64,000 nucleotides of DNA. Origin: Congeria kusceri (taxonomy: Eukaryota; Mollusca; Bivalvia; Myida; Dreissenidae). Where the stretch lies: the NCBI GenBank assembly GCA_027627225.1, contig CM051024.1:41954725-42018724 (forward strand). Reading direction: 5' to 3'. Made by a program: the position numbers and the translations under genes. Of the stretch, positions 1 through 14,360 are shown in pieces (position 1 is the first letter of the stretch; each line of letters begins with the position of its first letter). The notes beneath the pieces are model-generated. The model worked only from the letters and a program-made list of their open reading frames with translations. It was not told the origin of the DNA and did no database searches.

Positions 1-790
1 GCGAATTTCAGTACAAGGCTTATTTTGTTAACTAATACAGTTTGATTGGTAGTAATTAACAAAAGTATACGTAGTATGAAAATGTATTGATGGCATACTA
101 TAGTAAGTGCGTTGTTCGATTTCTGTGATTGTTGGTAGTGCAATATTTCCAGTAGTATGTCAAAGGGTAGTGCTCACTGTCATTGTTTGCTGCTTCTACC
201 TTCCTTTTTTGATACTGTTTTAAGTGTGCCATATTTCCAGCATTATGTCGATATGTCCTGCTGAATGTGTTCTTTAGCAGCTTGTAGAAATTAAAATTAC
301 TAATTAAAATGCATAATTGTAGTGTCTATAGTGTGTTCTATGTCTTATATATGTACCTGTTCTATATGTTATAGAACTAGTTTACATGTAAATCTCAATT
401 GCCTACTTTATAGAGGCAATTGCATATTTAAAGGCGTTTACCAAACTGAGTAAAACATGTGTAACTAAAAGAGACTCTTTTCTTACGCATATTGGTAAAC
501 AGTCTGTGTTGTTTACATACGAAATGGCGTTTTCTGTTTGATTGAATATATGATATCTTCTTTATTAGATTCTAAACGAATCAAATCTGGTTGTATTTGA
601 AGCATTAAGTTACATGAGCTTATTTATGTCGGCAGTATGGTGAGATCCTTGCGCAAGCGTGTGGGGCAAATACAATTGTTATTTTGTTATATCAACAAAT
701 AATTTTAATTCCATAAGCTAATAATTATGGATAACGTTTGGATGAGAGAATAACATTTCGCTTGGTGTTTGCTGACTCAATCGATTATCT
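1..790 (-). repeat. Inverted partial copy of the 3.9-kb macro-repeat
   Basis: Read on the minus strand, this stretch matches parts of the units that run forward from about 1 kb. The piece near 100-300 matches the reverse complement of about 18.48-18.66 kb (the 'cgacataatgctggaaat' region). The piece near 310-560 matches about 2.99-3.17 kb, and the piece near 540-780 matches about 8.32-8.53 kb. It is therefore head-to-head with the array. The match was judged by eye, and divergence looks higher than between the forward units. The left end lies outside the window. Confidence 0.7.
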
Positions 791-1059
791 TATTTTTTTC
801 TTGTAACTTCTTTACATATATGGGCCATACATATATGGGCATATATCACTCGGTCAAAACTGGCTAAATATACTGCTCTTTCGCTCGCTTTGCTAGCTTA
901 GTTACTTCAAATATACACATTTACTTAAAAATACCCGTCCTAGTCCGTACCAATTGTTAAGTACTCGGTAGTACCGGCGCCAATGTTCAGCGAAAACGCT
1001 AAAGTAGAAACAGTGGGTATATACACCTTTATTTGTGGATTATATGAAGATACATGTAT
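791..1059. other. Junction between inverted and forward repeat units
   Basis: No gene is visible. This AT-rich spacer links the inverted partial unit to the first forward unit. It contains a short direct repeat of 'acatatatgggc' near 815-840 and a small GC-richer patch around 960-990. I could not match it to the repeat units. Confidence 0.4.
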
Positions 1060-4000
1060 ACAATATTAATAATAACTAACGACTACTATTGTTACTATAA
1101 TATAGCTAGCATCATACATACATAGTAACATACATGTGCATGCCTCTTGTTCATTCGATTTATTACAAACAACCATTACAACCATTACAGAAAACATACA
1201 TTTATTACAACTGAAATAACAATTTTAAAGCTTTAAAATATAAACCCTGGATAAGTGTCATCCATATAATCCATACCTAATTCGATACACAGGTAATTAT
1301 GGTATGTCGAAGCTAACAATTAGAAATATATCTTGCAGCTGTTTCAGTACAACTGATCCCATATCATTTTCCATTAATGTTGTTTTAGAGGTTGTTATAC
1401 AACATATGGAAGAAGATTTTAGGGCGGCGCATTCAAATAATAAGATACCATAGAATAAATGAAAAACAAATGACACCATTACAGTAGAAAAGTATGCAGA
1501 CAGCGTACGGTTATCCTCAATTACTAGCAAAAGGCATTACTTTCATTTGATAATATGACTTATAAACATCTAAGTTGTCTCCAGTTGTGTGTAAAAGCAT
1601 ATTGCTATCCTACCGAAAAGAGGCACAAGAAAGTATCGTTATACTTGAAATACATTGGATTCTGTACGATGGAATCAGTTTTAAATATGATAAATGCCTT
1701 AAGTTTACGATTTTGAAGGTATCGCATATTCAAACAAAATGTAAATATTTAAAATGGTTCTATAAAGTATAGATCAAGCATAAACTAGTACATAGGGCTT
1801 AGAAGGCACTGTAGACACCAAAATGATGCATTTCAACAAGTAAATTTAATTGCGACAGTCAGGAAGCGAACACAATCAGAAGTAGACTAAAAATAATTCT
1901 TGAAGTGTAGCCAACCCAATAGTATGATATCAAAAAGTAACGTAATTAATTGTATTATCATGTACGAGTCTCATAACAATGTATACGAAACTCGCAATAA
2001 GTGGTCAAAAAGAAGATAACGGTAGCTAATGATAGAAACTCAATGGTGGAAATGACTGAAATCGAGCAACGCACTTAATAAAGTAATTAAAAAGACAATG
2101 TAATGGTATTCGTAATAGGATTATTTAACGAGTGATCAAACAATTGATTATTAACTTGATTGAAGTCAAACGGATTGTGGTCCGACATCTCGCAAATGAA
2201 ATGCATTTGTTGAGAACAAATGTAGAACGTCGAAGCATTTCGGGAACGTATTACACATATTACAAAAATTGTCATTTCTTTTCCTTAATCACTTATTTTA
2301 ATTAGCACGGTAAGTTAATGTAGATTGTCCTTTTTTATTTAAATAATCACATATAACAGCCTATGTAGTAACTATTTAAATTAAAGGTGTAAGCATAATT
2401 TTCTTATAGACCAAATCGCATATAATATATGCTTCATAAGATAGTATGTATACAGACAATAGGGATTTAATGCCCACAAAATGCTGGAGATATCCTATTG
2501 CGTTATAATATACGGCCAATGAAATAATTGCATTTATGACATCAAATACATTTACAAACCTGTGGAATTGCTAAGATATCCCTATGCAGAAATTCGCCAT
2601 AAGTATGCATAAGCTGATTAAGACAGAAGTCGAATCGATAGTATGCATAAAAAACTTAAAATTGAAAAACATGATGGAGAGAAATAAGATAATGAAGACA
2701 ATCGATTAATCCGTAATCAGCATACACAATGCGGAATATTATTCTGTCAGCTAGACGTAATCTAAAACAATTTGCATATGAAATTACAATTATTTGTGAA
2801 GGTCAAAAAAATTAACATTGATATTTGCCTAAGATGCATGAGCAAGCATCTCAACATACTATCGAAAGAAATAAACGCATGTAACTTAATGCTTGAAATA
2901 CAACCAGATTTCACACGTTTTTAAATTAATAAAAAAAATAACTTTTATGTTTCAGAAGATGTCATATATTTAATCAAATAGAAAACGCCATTACGCATGT
3001 AAACAACACTGCTTGTTTACAAGTATGCGCTCGTGTAGTTGCAAATATATCACTCATATTGGTAAACCGCCTTGAAATATTAAATTGCCCATAAAAACAG
3101 GCAAGTAAGAACAAAAATTGTTCTATAATATATAACAATTATATAAATGTAAGACAAAGAACGCACTGTAGACGCTGAAAATATTCATTTTAATTTGTAA
3201 TTTCAATTTCTACAAGGTGCAAACGAACAGTCAGCACGACAAATCAAAATAGTGCTAAAAATATTGCACACTCAACAATACAGTGTCAACTAGATGTGTC
3301 ACAGACACGGACGCCCCCACGAGATGTGTTTGGAAACAGACATAGACGTGTCGTCAGCACTAATTTTGCCGCAACAATTTAATTTCAAATATATTCCATA
3401 GTAGAACAAATGACAGAGCCGTAATTCTGCCAAAATTGATCGCAGCCAAAATTCCTTCCTTTACGATCACCTAAACATTAACGTCCTTCAGCGTTGATAG
3501 TTTGATAGCCATCCGCCAAGCATTTCAAGAGATGAGTCCACAAAATATCGGGAAGTATATATGCCATAATGGAAAAGTGGCAAAGGGACATAATTCTGCC
3601 AAAATTGGTCGCCGCCGAAATTCCCAAATTAGTGATTACCTGCACATTAAAGCCGTTTAGCTGTGAAATATTGAGCAAAATCGTTTAAGCTGTTAAAGAG
3701 TCGTCAGTCTAACACTAACCATACAGTAGAAAAGTAGCCAAGGGCCATAAGTCTGCCGAAATTGGTCGCAATCGAAATTCATTCCTTTCAGATCACCTAC
3801 ACATGACGGTTCTTTAGCTTTGAAAGTTTGAGCAAAATCAGCGCAGCACTTAAAAAAGAGTTTAGTCCACAAAATTTCAAGAAGTACTATAGTGATAAAA
3901 ATGACAAATACCCATAAACCTGCCAAAATTCGACGCAGCCTCAATGTCTTCTTTTACGATCACCTACACATTAAGTTTCTTCAGCTGTGAACGTGTGAGT

Positions 4001-4960
4001 TAAATTCGCCCAGCGGTTGAAGAGGAATTGATAATTATATATTCGTGTTGGAAAATATTCAAAGGACCACAATTCTACCTAAATTGGTCACAGCAAAAAT
4101 TCCATCCCTCACGATCACCCACACATTAAGGATCTTCAGCTGTGAAAGTTTTAGCGAAATATGCCCAGCAGTAAAAGAGGTGTTGAATCCATTAAATTTT
4201 CATGACGTGCATACGTACGTACGTACGGACCGATGGACCGCCAAGATCAATGCCTAATGCCTCCTATTTTGTGGGGGCATAAAACTGAAGGTAGAAGCAA
4301 CACACGAACACAGTACGCACTACATTTCGACATAATGATGGAAATGTGACACTACCAACAATGCAGGATCAAAAGGTGAGGTAGAAACTTAAGATAGCTG
4401 TAACAGAAATCGAAAAACGCACTTAATAAGGTGAGCTATAAAGACACCATAACGGTATCCTTACTCCAGAGAATGTATGGTTAATTACTATCAATTAAAC
4501 GGTATAATTTGACAAAAGATGCATATTCCTGAAACTCGCCATAATACTGAAAGTAAGACAATCAGAGCACCCGAATGCTGGAAATGAAGCTAAATAAATG
4601 TGTTTGGGGAGAACAAATATAGAATGCTAAATAATGGATAGTTTTGTTAAATAATTTTGCTATTATTATTAATATATTTTAACATACATGTATGATTGTT
4701 AATTCGATTATTACTAAAACTTGTTCTTTATTTTATTTACCCAAAATTCTCGTTTGTTGAACTCTAGTGTATTGGCACCATCCTGTGGTCACAATTTGGT
4801 AACGCGAATCGTCTGAGATAAATGGATAATCATTCAAGTTTTACTGACTGCATGTATCGCATTTTATATGGCACTCTTCTTAAATGCATTAAAGAACACA
4901 GTTGCACATTTTTTAAATCTTTGTTGACCTGTAGGTGGACTAAAATATGTAATAAAGTTA
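1060..4960 (+). repeat. Macro-repeat unit 1 (full length, about 3.9 kb)
   Basis: First forward copy of the composite unit. The order of blocks is: a block around 'acaaccattacaaccattac' (near 1.16 kb), a block containing 'gcacaagaaagta' (1.6 kb), a block around 'catttcgggaacgtattac' (2.24 kb), an 'acaatagggatttaat' block (2.46 kb), a 155-170 bp inner array (3.4-4.26 kb), a 'cttaataaggtgagctata' block (4.42 kb) and an end block containing 'ttgaactctagtgtattgg' (4.76 kb). The same order recurs in later units. No intact coding frame is shared by all units, so I call it a repeat rather than a gene. It could be an old non-autonomous transposon amplified in tandem. Confidence 0.75.
3405..4262 (+). 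repeat. Inner tandem array of macro-repeat unit 1 (155-170 bp x 5)
   Basis: Five diverged subunits have their 'ctgcc/ctacc' landmark at 3427, 3596, 3753, 3920 and 4075, giving spacings of 169, 157, 167 and 155 bp. Each subunit has the order 'aattctgccaaaattggtcg', 'acgatcacctacacattaa' and 'gtgaaagtttgagc', then an 'aagagg.gttgagtcca' segment. The array ends in a CGTACG-rich tract (about 4210-4240) and 'tgtgggggcataaa'. This resembles internally repetitive elements common in bivalve genomes (general knowledge, not searched). Confidence 0.75.
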
Positions 4961-6300
4961 ACGGTCATCAATTTTAGCAGTAAATAATGACAACATGTAA
5001 CATTGTTAGTTTAATATTGCTAGCATCATAAATACATAGCAACTTACATGTTTTATATCTTATTATATTATTTATAACAACCATTACTACCGTTAAAGTA
5101 ATTATATAGTTATTACAACTATACGAACAATGATAAAACTTTACAGATGAATATGGCATGTAATAACTAATAATTAGTCAGATATCCTGCAGTGTTTTAG
5201 AACAACTGACCCTGTCTCATTTTCCATTAATGTTGTTTCAGAGTCTGATGTAAAAATTATGGAAAAAAGTTGAAGTCTGATGCAGTAAAATAATAAGATA
5301 CCATAGAATAATTAAAATTAAACATTACAGTAGAATATTATGCCGTCACATTACGGTTATTCACATTTACTATCAAAAATGAATTTAGTTCATTTTTAAT
5401 ATGAATACTTAACATTTAATATGTCCCCATATGTGGATTAAAGCATCCCGCTATGCCTTCGAAATGAGGCACAAGAAAGTAACGCAATACTTGAAATACA
5501 ACACGATGAAATCCGTTTTAATATAATAAATGCATACAGATAACGCTATTGAAGACATCATAATATATTGAAACAAAACGTAATTGCCCTTTCAAATGAA
5601 AGCTACACTGATTTTTTAGAAGAGCACTCTTATAATTACACAAATGCATATTATTTAAATCTTTTAAGAAAAACGCATTGAAACATGAAATTACATCTAT
5701 CAAATAGGCAATTGTGGCTCAATTATAGATCATGCATATACTACCATATAGAGCATAGAACACACTTTAGACACCACACTGATGCATCATAATAAACAAC
5801 ATTAATTTCGACAGCCAGCCAGCGAACATAATCAGAACAAAACTTAGACACTTATCATTCACTTGAAACAAACCAAATGCATATACATATTGTGTTTAAA
5901 ACATAAACGTGCCCTATATTTTACTACAATATTAAAAAGCGAAACACTATTTAAAACTACCTATATGATGGTTACTTTTGAGAAGTAATATTGTTAGCAT
6001 TATAAATACATTGCAACATACATGTATGCTTGCTAATTATTACTAACAACCTTTCTATATTCGACCTCCCCCAATTCTGATGTTTTGAACGCTGGAGTAT
6101 TTGCACCAATCTGCTGTCACAGTTTGCTGTCTCGTATGATTTGAGATAATTGGATCATAAATAAAATCTGATTGACTGCATTTATTAGGTTTTATATTGC
6201 ACTCCTGTTAAATGTATTGTCAATAAAAAAAACGTCCATAATGTTTAAATATTTGTTTACCAGTAGGCAGACTAAAACGTATGATAAAGATCAAGGACAA
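4961..6300 (+). repeat. Macro-repeat unit 2 (truncated, about 1.3 kb)
   Basis: The unit starts with the 'gctagcatcataaatacata' block (about 5.02 kb) and continues through the 'gcacaagaaagtaacg' block (5.47 kb) and the 'catagaacacactttagaca' block. It then jumps near 5.9 kb directly to the terminal block (6.06-6.25 kb), which contains the 'gtttgctgtctcgtatgat' segment. The middle of the unit, including the 155-170 bp inner array, is missing, consistent with an internal deletion of about 2.6 kb relative to unit 3. Confidence 0.6.
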
Positions 6301-9300
6301 CTGTTTTAACAATACACAACAACTAATATAGTCAGAATAGGTTTGATAGCATTAACGTTACATAGTAACACACACGTTTTCATGCTTATTCGATTATTAC
6401 TAATAACCATTACAGCCATTAATTAGATCATATATTTATTGCAGCTGTAACAACAAAGATAAAGCTTTGACATATAAACTCAGGGAAAGTGTCCCATGTA
6501 TAGCCCATACAGATTTCGATTCCCATGTAATAATGGTATGTCAAAACTAACGATAATTCAGATTGCCTGCAGCTGATTTTAGTACAACTGATCCAATCTC
6601 ATGTTCCATTAATGTAGTTTGAGGGTCTGTTATACAACAAATGGAAAAAGATTTTAGTCTGACGCTGTAAAATAATAAGAAAATATTGACACCATTAAAG
6701 TAGAAAAATGTGATGCAGTCAGGTTACGGTTATCCGAAATTACCCTATAAAATGAATTAAATTAATTTGTTAATATCACTAATTAACATCCAATTTGTCC
6801 ACAGGTGCGTGTCAAAGTATATCGCTATGCTACTGAAAAGAGGCACAATATAGTTACGTAATATTTGGAATACAATACGACTGAATACGTTTTTAAAATA
6901 ATAAATGCATAAAGTTTACGCGATTGAATATATCATACATTCAAAACAAACGTAAACGCCCTTACGCATAAAAATTACACTTACTCTTTAGTGGAGGCCT
7001 CTTACAATTACATTATAGCTAAGAAAAACGCATTGAGTCATGCAATTATACCTATCAAAAAGGCAGTTGTGGCTTAAACTGGTTCTTTAAATCTTTGATA
7101 ATGCAAATACTGGTATATAGGGCATAGAACACACCGTAGAGACCATAATGACGTATTATAAGAAGCAATTTTGATTACGACAGACAGCAAGCAAACACTA
7201 TCAGTACTACACTTCGAAATAATGCTTGAAGTGTGGCCAACCCAATAGTAAAGTATCAAAATGTAAGGTATACTAATTAATTTTATTATTATGTACGAGA
7301 CTCATAACTGTGTAGACGAAACTCATCGTAAGTTAAAAATAAGCTAATGATAGCAACTCAATGCTGGAAATGAGTGAAACCGAACAAAGCATTCAAGAAA
7401 TTTGTTATAAAGACATTATATTGTTATCAGTAATAGGGATCATTAAACGAGAGATCAAATAATGTATTATTAGCCATTTATTTGTAGTCAAACGCTGTGA
7501 GGCCCGGCAACTCGCCAAATGGAATGTATTTGAGGAGAACAAATGTAGGACGTATACGCATTTCGGGAACGTATTACACATACAACAAACATGATCCTTC
7601 TTTTCCTTAAGTTATGTACTAATTTAAATTCACACCGTGCTTTGTTAGAGTTATTTCTTGGGTGGGGTAATTCCAACAATGATCCGTTTCATTCACTTAA
7701 AACAAACCGAATGCATATACACATTTTTTCCAAACTTAAACGTGCGCTATTCTTTCAGACCATATGTTAAAGCAAAACACTATTTAAAATATACGGGTGC
7801 CGAATAAGTAAGGAAATGAATTACATTTGTTTGGATATACTTCAATATGATATGGGTAAGTATCAAATATATATAGACAGTACCTTAAATCAAAGTATAT
7901 TGTCCTTTTTTATTGAAACAAACAGACATAAAAGTCTTCAAAGAAACTGCTTAAATTAAAGGTGTAAGGATATTTTTCTAATAGATCAAAACGCATTTAA
8001 TATATGCTTGGTGAGAAACTATGTATTCAGACAATAGGGATTTAATCCCCACAAAATACGGGAGGTGCTATAATGCGTGATAATATATGGCCAATGCAAT
8101 AACTGCATTTAGGACATGAAAAACATTTACAAACCTGTACAATTGCCATGATATCCCTACACACGACATTCGCCATAAGTATGCATAAGCTGATAAAGAT
8201 AGAAATTGAATCCATAGTATGCATAAAAAGCTTACAATTAAAAACATGATGGAGAGAAATCAGAGAAAATAAGACAATCGAATAATCAGCATACATAATG
8301 CGGAATATTATTCTGTTCGTTAGACGTTTACCACAAATATAAGCATATGGAATTACAATTATTTGTGAAAATAAATAAAATAACATTTGTTTTTGCCCCA
8401 TATGCATGCGCAAGCATCTCAACATACTTCCAAAAGAAATAAACGCATGTAACTTAATGCTCGAAATGCAACCAGATTTAATACCTATATAATTTAATAA
8501 AGAATACCTTTATGCTTCAGAAAATATCATATATTTAATCAAATAGAAAACGTCATTGCGCATGTAAAAAACACTGACTGTTGACAAATATGCGCTCTTT
8601 TAGTTACAAATATATACTCATATTTGTTCTCCGCCTTGAAATATGCAATTGCCAATATAAAACAGGCAAGTGAGACCTAAACTTGCTTAATAACATATAG
8701 AACAAGAAGAGATGGAGGCCATAAAACGCACTGTAGACCCTAAATTATGCATTTCAATTTTGTAATTTGTAATGATTCCACAAAATATCGATAAGTATAT
8801 ATTCTATGGTGGAAGAGTGGAAAAGGGTTATAATTCTGCCAACATTAGTCGCTGCCGAAATGCCGTCATGTATGATAACCCACACATTGAGGCCCTTTTG
8901 TTGTAAAAGTTTGAGCGAAGTTTATCAAACTGTTAAAGAGAAGTTGAGTCTTCATGTCTATATTCTGTAGTAGAAAAATGGCCAAAGGCCATACATCTGC
9001 CAAAATTTATTCCTTTTAGATCATCTACACATACTGGTTCCTCAGCTTTAAACATTGAAGCAAAATCAGCCTAGCACTTCAAAAAGCGTTGAGTCCAAAA
9101 CATTTCAAGAAGTACTATAGCAGTAAAAATGAAAAATAGCAATTAATCTGCCAAAATTGGACGCAGCCAAAATTCCGTCTTTTACGATCACCTACACATT
9201 AAGGTTCTCCAGCTGTGGACGTTTCAGTTCAATCCGCCCAGCAATGTAAGAGGAGTTCATATTTTGCATATTCTATAGTGGAAATAATGACAAAGGGCCA

Positions 9301-10200
9301 TAATTCTACCAAATGTTGTCTCAGCAAAAATTCCATCTCTCACGATCACCCACACACTAAGGTTCTAAAGCTGTGAAAGTTTGAGCGAAATCCGCCCAGC
9401 AGTAAAAGAGGAGTTGAATCCATACAATTTCAGGACGTGCGTGCGTACGTTCGTACGACCCGACGGACTGCTAAGAACAATGCCTAATGCATCCCAATGT
9501 GTGGGGACAGGAATAGAAAGGTAGAAGCAAGAAACGAACACAGTAGGCACTACATTTCGACATAATGCTGGAAATGTGACACCACCAACAATGCAGTATC
9601 AAAAAGTGAGGTAGAAGCTATATATAGCAGTGACAGAATCGGAAAAAAATGCACTTAATAAGGTGAGCTATAAAGACACGATAATGGTATCCTTTCCCCG
9701 GATAATTTATGGCTAATTGCAATCAATAAAACTGTATCAGTTTTCAAAACATGCCTAGTTCTGCAACTCGCCATAATACTGTAAATAAGACAATGAGAGC
9801 ACCCGAATGCTGGAAATAAAGCCAAATCAATGTGTTTGGGGAGAACAAATATAGAACGGTAAATAATGGAAAGTTTTGTTTAAATAATATTGCTAGCATC
9901 ATAAATATATTTAACAACACATGTATGATTGGTAATTGGATTATTACTAACACTCTTTCTTCATTTGACTCTCCGCAATTCTCGGGTGTTGAACTCTAGT
10001 GTATTGGCACCATGCTGTTGTCACAGTTTAGAGAATCGAATCATCTGAGATAAATGGATAATCACTCAAATTTGACTGACTGTATTTATGGCATTTTATA
10101 TTGCACTCCTCTCAAATGCGTTGACAAAACACACTTGCATACTGTTTAAATCTTTGCTAACCTGTAGTTGGATTAAAATATGTGATGATGATAAACGTCA
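6301..10200 (+). repeat. Macro-repeat unit 3 (full length, about 3.9 kb)
   Basis: Complete copy with all blocks in order, ending with the inner array and the terminal 'ttgaactctagtgtattgg' block near 9.99 kb. It is very similar to unit 4: for example the stretches at 7.52-7.83 and 11.41-11.72 kb differ at only scattered positions. This implies recent duplication of these units. Confidence 0.75.
8765..9495 (+). repeat. Inner tandem array of macro-repeat unit 3
   Basis: About four to five subunits of 150-170 bp, homologous to the array at 3.4-4.26 kb. The landmark 'acgatcacctacacattaag' and related forms recur. The array ends in a CGTACGT-rich tract near 9430-9470 followed by 'tgtggggacag'. 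It is shortened at its left end compared with units 4 and 5. Confidence 0.7.
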
Positions 10201-13200
10201 ATAATTTTAACAATCAATAATAACTAATTTTGTCACAATAGTATTGATAGAATCAACATTACATAGTAACACACACGTGCTCATGCTTATTCGATTATTA
10301 CTGATAACCATTACAGCCATTAATGAAAATATATCATTATTGCAGCTATAACAACACTGATAAAGCTTTAATGTATACACCCAGGGAAAGTATCACATTT
10401 TTTGCCCATACAGATTTCGATTCACATGTAATAATGGTATATAAAAACTAACGATAATCCAGATTTCCAGCAGCTGTTTTAGTACAACTGATTCAATCTC
10501 ATGTTCCATTAATGTTGTTTGAGAGTCTTTTGTACAGCATATGGAAGAAGGTTTTAGTCTGGCGCAGTAAAATATTAAGATACCATAGAATAAAAATATT
10601 GACTACATTATAGTAGAAAAAGTTGATGCCGTCAGCTTACGGTTACTCGCAATTACCCTCAAAAAGGAATTAAATTGATTTGTTAATATCACTAATTAAC
10701 ATCTAATTTGCTCCCAGGTGCGTATCAAAGCATATCGCTATGCTATCGAAAAGAGGCACAAGCTAGTTACGTAATACTTGAAATACAATACGACTGAATA
10801 CGATTTTAATATAATAAATGCATTGAGTTTACGCTATTGAAGATAATAAAACGTTAGCGGCGTTACGTAGGAAAACTACTCTGACTCTTTAGAGGGGCCC
10901 TCTTGTAAATACATTATAGCCAAGAAAATCGCATTGAGTCATACAATTATACCAATCAAATAGGCAATTCTATAGGCAATTCTGGCTTAAACTTGTTCTT
11001 TAAATCTTTGATAATACAAATAATAGTATATAGGGCATAGAACACACCGTAGACACCACAATGACGTATTATAAGAAGCAATTTTGATTACGACAGACAG
11101 CAAGCGAACACAATCAGTACTACACTTCGAAATTATGCGTGAAGTGTGGCCAACACAATAGTATAGTATCAAAATGTAAGATATAATAATTAATTTTATT
11201 ATTATTATATACGAGCCTCATAACTGTGTAGACGAAACACGATGTAAGTTAAAACTGAGCTAATGATACCGAACAAAGTATTTAAAAAAGTTGTTAGAAA
11301 GACAATATATTGTTAACAGTAATATGGATCAGTAAACGAGAGATCAAATAATGTAGTATTAGCTATTTATTTGTAGTCAAACGCTGTGAGGCATGGCAAC
11401 TCGCCAAATGGAATGTATTTGTAGAGAACAAATATAGCACGTATACGCATTTCGGGAACGTATTACATATACAACAAACATGATCCTAATTTTCCTTAAG
11501 TTATGCACTAATTTAAATTCACACCGTGCTTTGTTAGTTATTTCTTGGGTGGGGATAATTCCAACAATGACACTGATCATTCACTTAAAACAAACCGAAT
11601 GCATATACACATTTTTTCCAAAAATAAACGTGCGCTATTCTTTCAGACCATATGTAAAAGCAAAACACTATTTAAAATATGTGGGTGCCGAATAAGTAAG
11701 CAAATTAATTACATTTGTTTGGATATACTTCAATATGATATGGGTAAGTATTAAATATATAGAGATAGTACTTTAAATCAAAGTACATTGTCCTTTTTTA
11801 TTGAAACAAACAAACATAACATTCTTCGAAGAAACTACTTAAATTAAAGGTGTAAGGATATTTTTCGAATAGATCAAAACGCATTTAATATATGCTTGGT
11901 AAGATACTATGTATTCAGACAATAGGGATTTAATCCCCGCTATCCAATTGCGTTATAATATATGGCCAATGCAATAACTGCATTTAAGACATGAACTACA
12001 TTTACAGACCTGTGCAATTGCCAAGATATTCATACACACGAAATTCGCCATAAGTACGCATAAGCTGATAAAGATAGAAATCGAATCCATAGTATGAATA
12101 AAAAGCTTACAATTAAAAACATGATGGAGAGAAATCAGAGAGAATAAGACAATCGAATAATCAGCATACATAATGCGGAATATTATTCTGTCCGTTAGCT
12201 GTTTACCACAAATATTAGCATATGGAAATAAAATTATTTGTGAAAATAAATAAAATAACATTTGTATTTGCCTCACATGCATGCACAAGCATCTCAACAA
12301 ACTTCCAAAAGAAATAAACGCATGTAACTTAATGCTTGAAATGCAACCAGATTTAATACCTTTATAATTTAATAAAGAATACCTTTATGCTTCAGAAAAT
12401 ATCATATATTTAATCAAATAGAAAACGTCATTACGCATGTAAAAAACACTGACTGTTGACAAATATGCGCTCTTTTAGTTACAAATATATACTCATATTT
12501 GTAAACCGCCTTGAAATATGCAATTGCCAATATAAAACAGGTAAGTGAGACCTAAACTTGCTTAATAACATACAGAACAAGAACAGATGTAGGTCATAAA
12601 TTATGCATTTCAATTTTTAATTTTTATTTCTACAAGCTGTAAGCGAACACTCAGCACGCTAATCGACATATTTCTGAAAATATTGTACACTCAACAGTAC
12701 AGTATCAACTAGATGTGTCACAGACACGGATGCCCCCACCACATATGTTGGGAAACAGACAAAGGACTTGTCGCCAACACTAATTCTTGCCTCAAAAAAT
12801 ACTTTTTTATAATTACTTTATAGTAGAAAAATGACAAAGGGTAATACTTCAACAGAAATTGGTCGCAGCTGAAATTTCTTCCTTTGCGATCGCCTAGACA
12901 ATAATGTGCTTCAGCTTTGACAGTTTGAACGCCATCAGCCAAGCATTTCAAGAGAGGCTGAGTCCACAAAATATCGATAAGTATATATTGTATAGTGGAA
13001 AAGTGGAAAAGTGCCATAATTCTGCCAACATTAGTCGCTGCCGAAATGCCTTCATGTATGATAACTCACACATTAAGGCCCTTTTGTTGTAAAAGTTTGA
13101 ACAAAGTTTATCAAACTGTTAAAGAGAAGTTCAGCCTCCATGTCTATATTCTATAGTAGAAAAATGGCCAAAGGCCATACATCTGCCAAAATTCATTCCT

Positions 13201-14360
13201 TTTAGATCATCTACACATACTGGTTCCTCAGCTTTAAACATTGAAGCAAAATCAGCCTAGCACTTCAAAAAGTGTTGAGTCCAAAAAATTTCAAGAAGTA
13301 CTATAGTAGTAAAAACGAAAAATAGCAATAAATCTGCCAAAATTGGACGCAGCCTAAGTTTCGTCTTTTACGATCACCTACACATTAAGGTTCTCCAGCT
13401 GTGAACGTTTCAGTTAAATCCGCCCAGCTCTGTAAGAGCAGTTCATATTTTGTATATTCTATAGTGGAAATAATGGCAAAGGGCCATAATTCTACCAAAT
13501 GTAGTCTCAGCAAACATTCCATCTCTCACGATCACCCACACACTAAGGTTCTAAAGCTGTGAAAGTTTGAGCGAAATCCGCCAGCAGTAAAAGAGAAGTT
13601 GAATCCATACAATTTCAGGACGTGCGTACGTACGTTCGTACGACCCGACGGACCGCTAAGAACAATGTCTAATGCATCCCAATGTGTGGGGACAGAAACA
13701 GAAAGGTAGAAGCAAGAAACGAACACAGTAGGCACTACATTTCGACATAATGCTGGAAATGTGACACTACCAATAATCAGTATCAAAAAGTGAGGTTGAA
13801 CCTATATGAAGCAGTGTCAGAAATCGAAAAAAGCGCACTTAATAAGGTGAGCTATAAAGACACGATAATGGTATCTTTACCCCGGAGAATTTATGGCTAA
13901 TTGCAATCAATAATGGCAAGTTCTGCAACTAGCCATAATACTCTAAATAAGACAATGAGAGCACCCGAATGCTGGAAATAAAGCCAGATCAATGTGTTTA
14001 TTTAGAACAAATATAGAACGGTAAATAATGGAAAGTTTTGTTTAAATAATATTGCTCGCATCATAAATATATTTAAGAACACATGTATGATTGGTAATGC
14101 GATTATTACTAACACTCTTTCTTTATTTGACTCTCCCCAATTCTCGGGTGTTGAACTCTAGTGCGTTGGCACCATCCTGTTGTCACAGTTTAGAGAATCG
14201 AATCATCTGAGATAAATTGATAATCACTCAAATTTGACTGACTGTATTTATGGCATTTTATATCGCACTCCTCTCAAATGCGTTGATAAAACACACTTGC
14301 ATAATGATTAAATCTTTGTAAACCTGTAGTTGGACTAAACTATGTAATGGTGATAAAGGT
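10201..14360 (+). repeat. Macro-repeat unit 4 (full length, about 4.15 kb)
   Basis: Complete copy; the landmark 'acaatagggatttaatcccc' lies near 11.92 kb and the tract with 'cgtacgtacgttcgtacgac' near 13.62 kb. It is slightly longer than unit 3 because its inner array keeps an extra subunit. Confidence 0.75.
12815..13690 (+). repeat. Inner tandem array of macro-repeat unit 4
   Basis: About five subunits of 150-175 bp, homologous in order to the arrays at 3.4, 8.8 and 15.9 kb. The CGTACG-rich end lies near 13620-13660. Small frames on both strands here are by-products of the repeated sequence. Confidence 0.7.
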
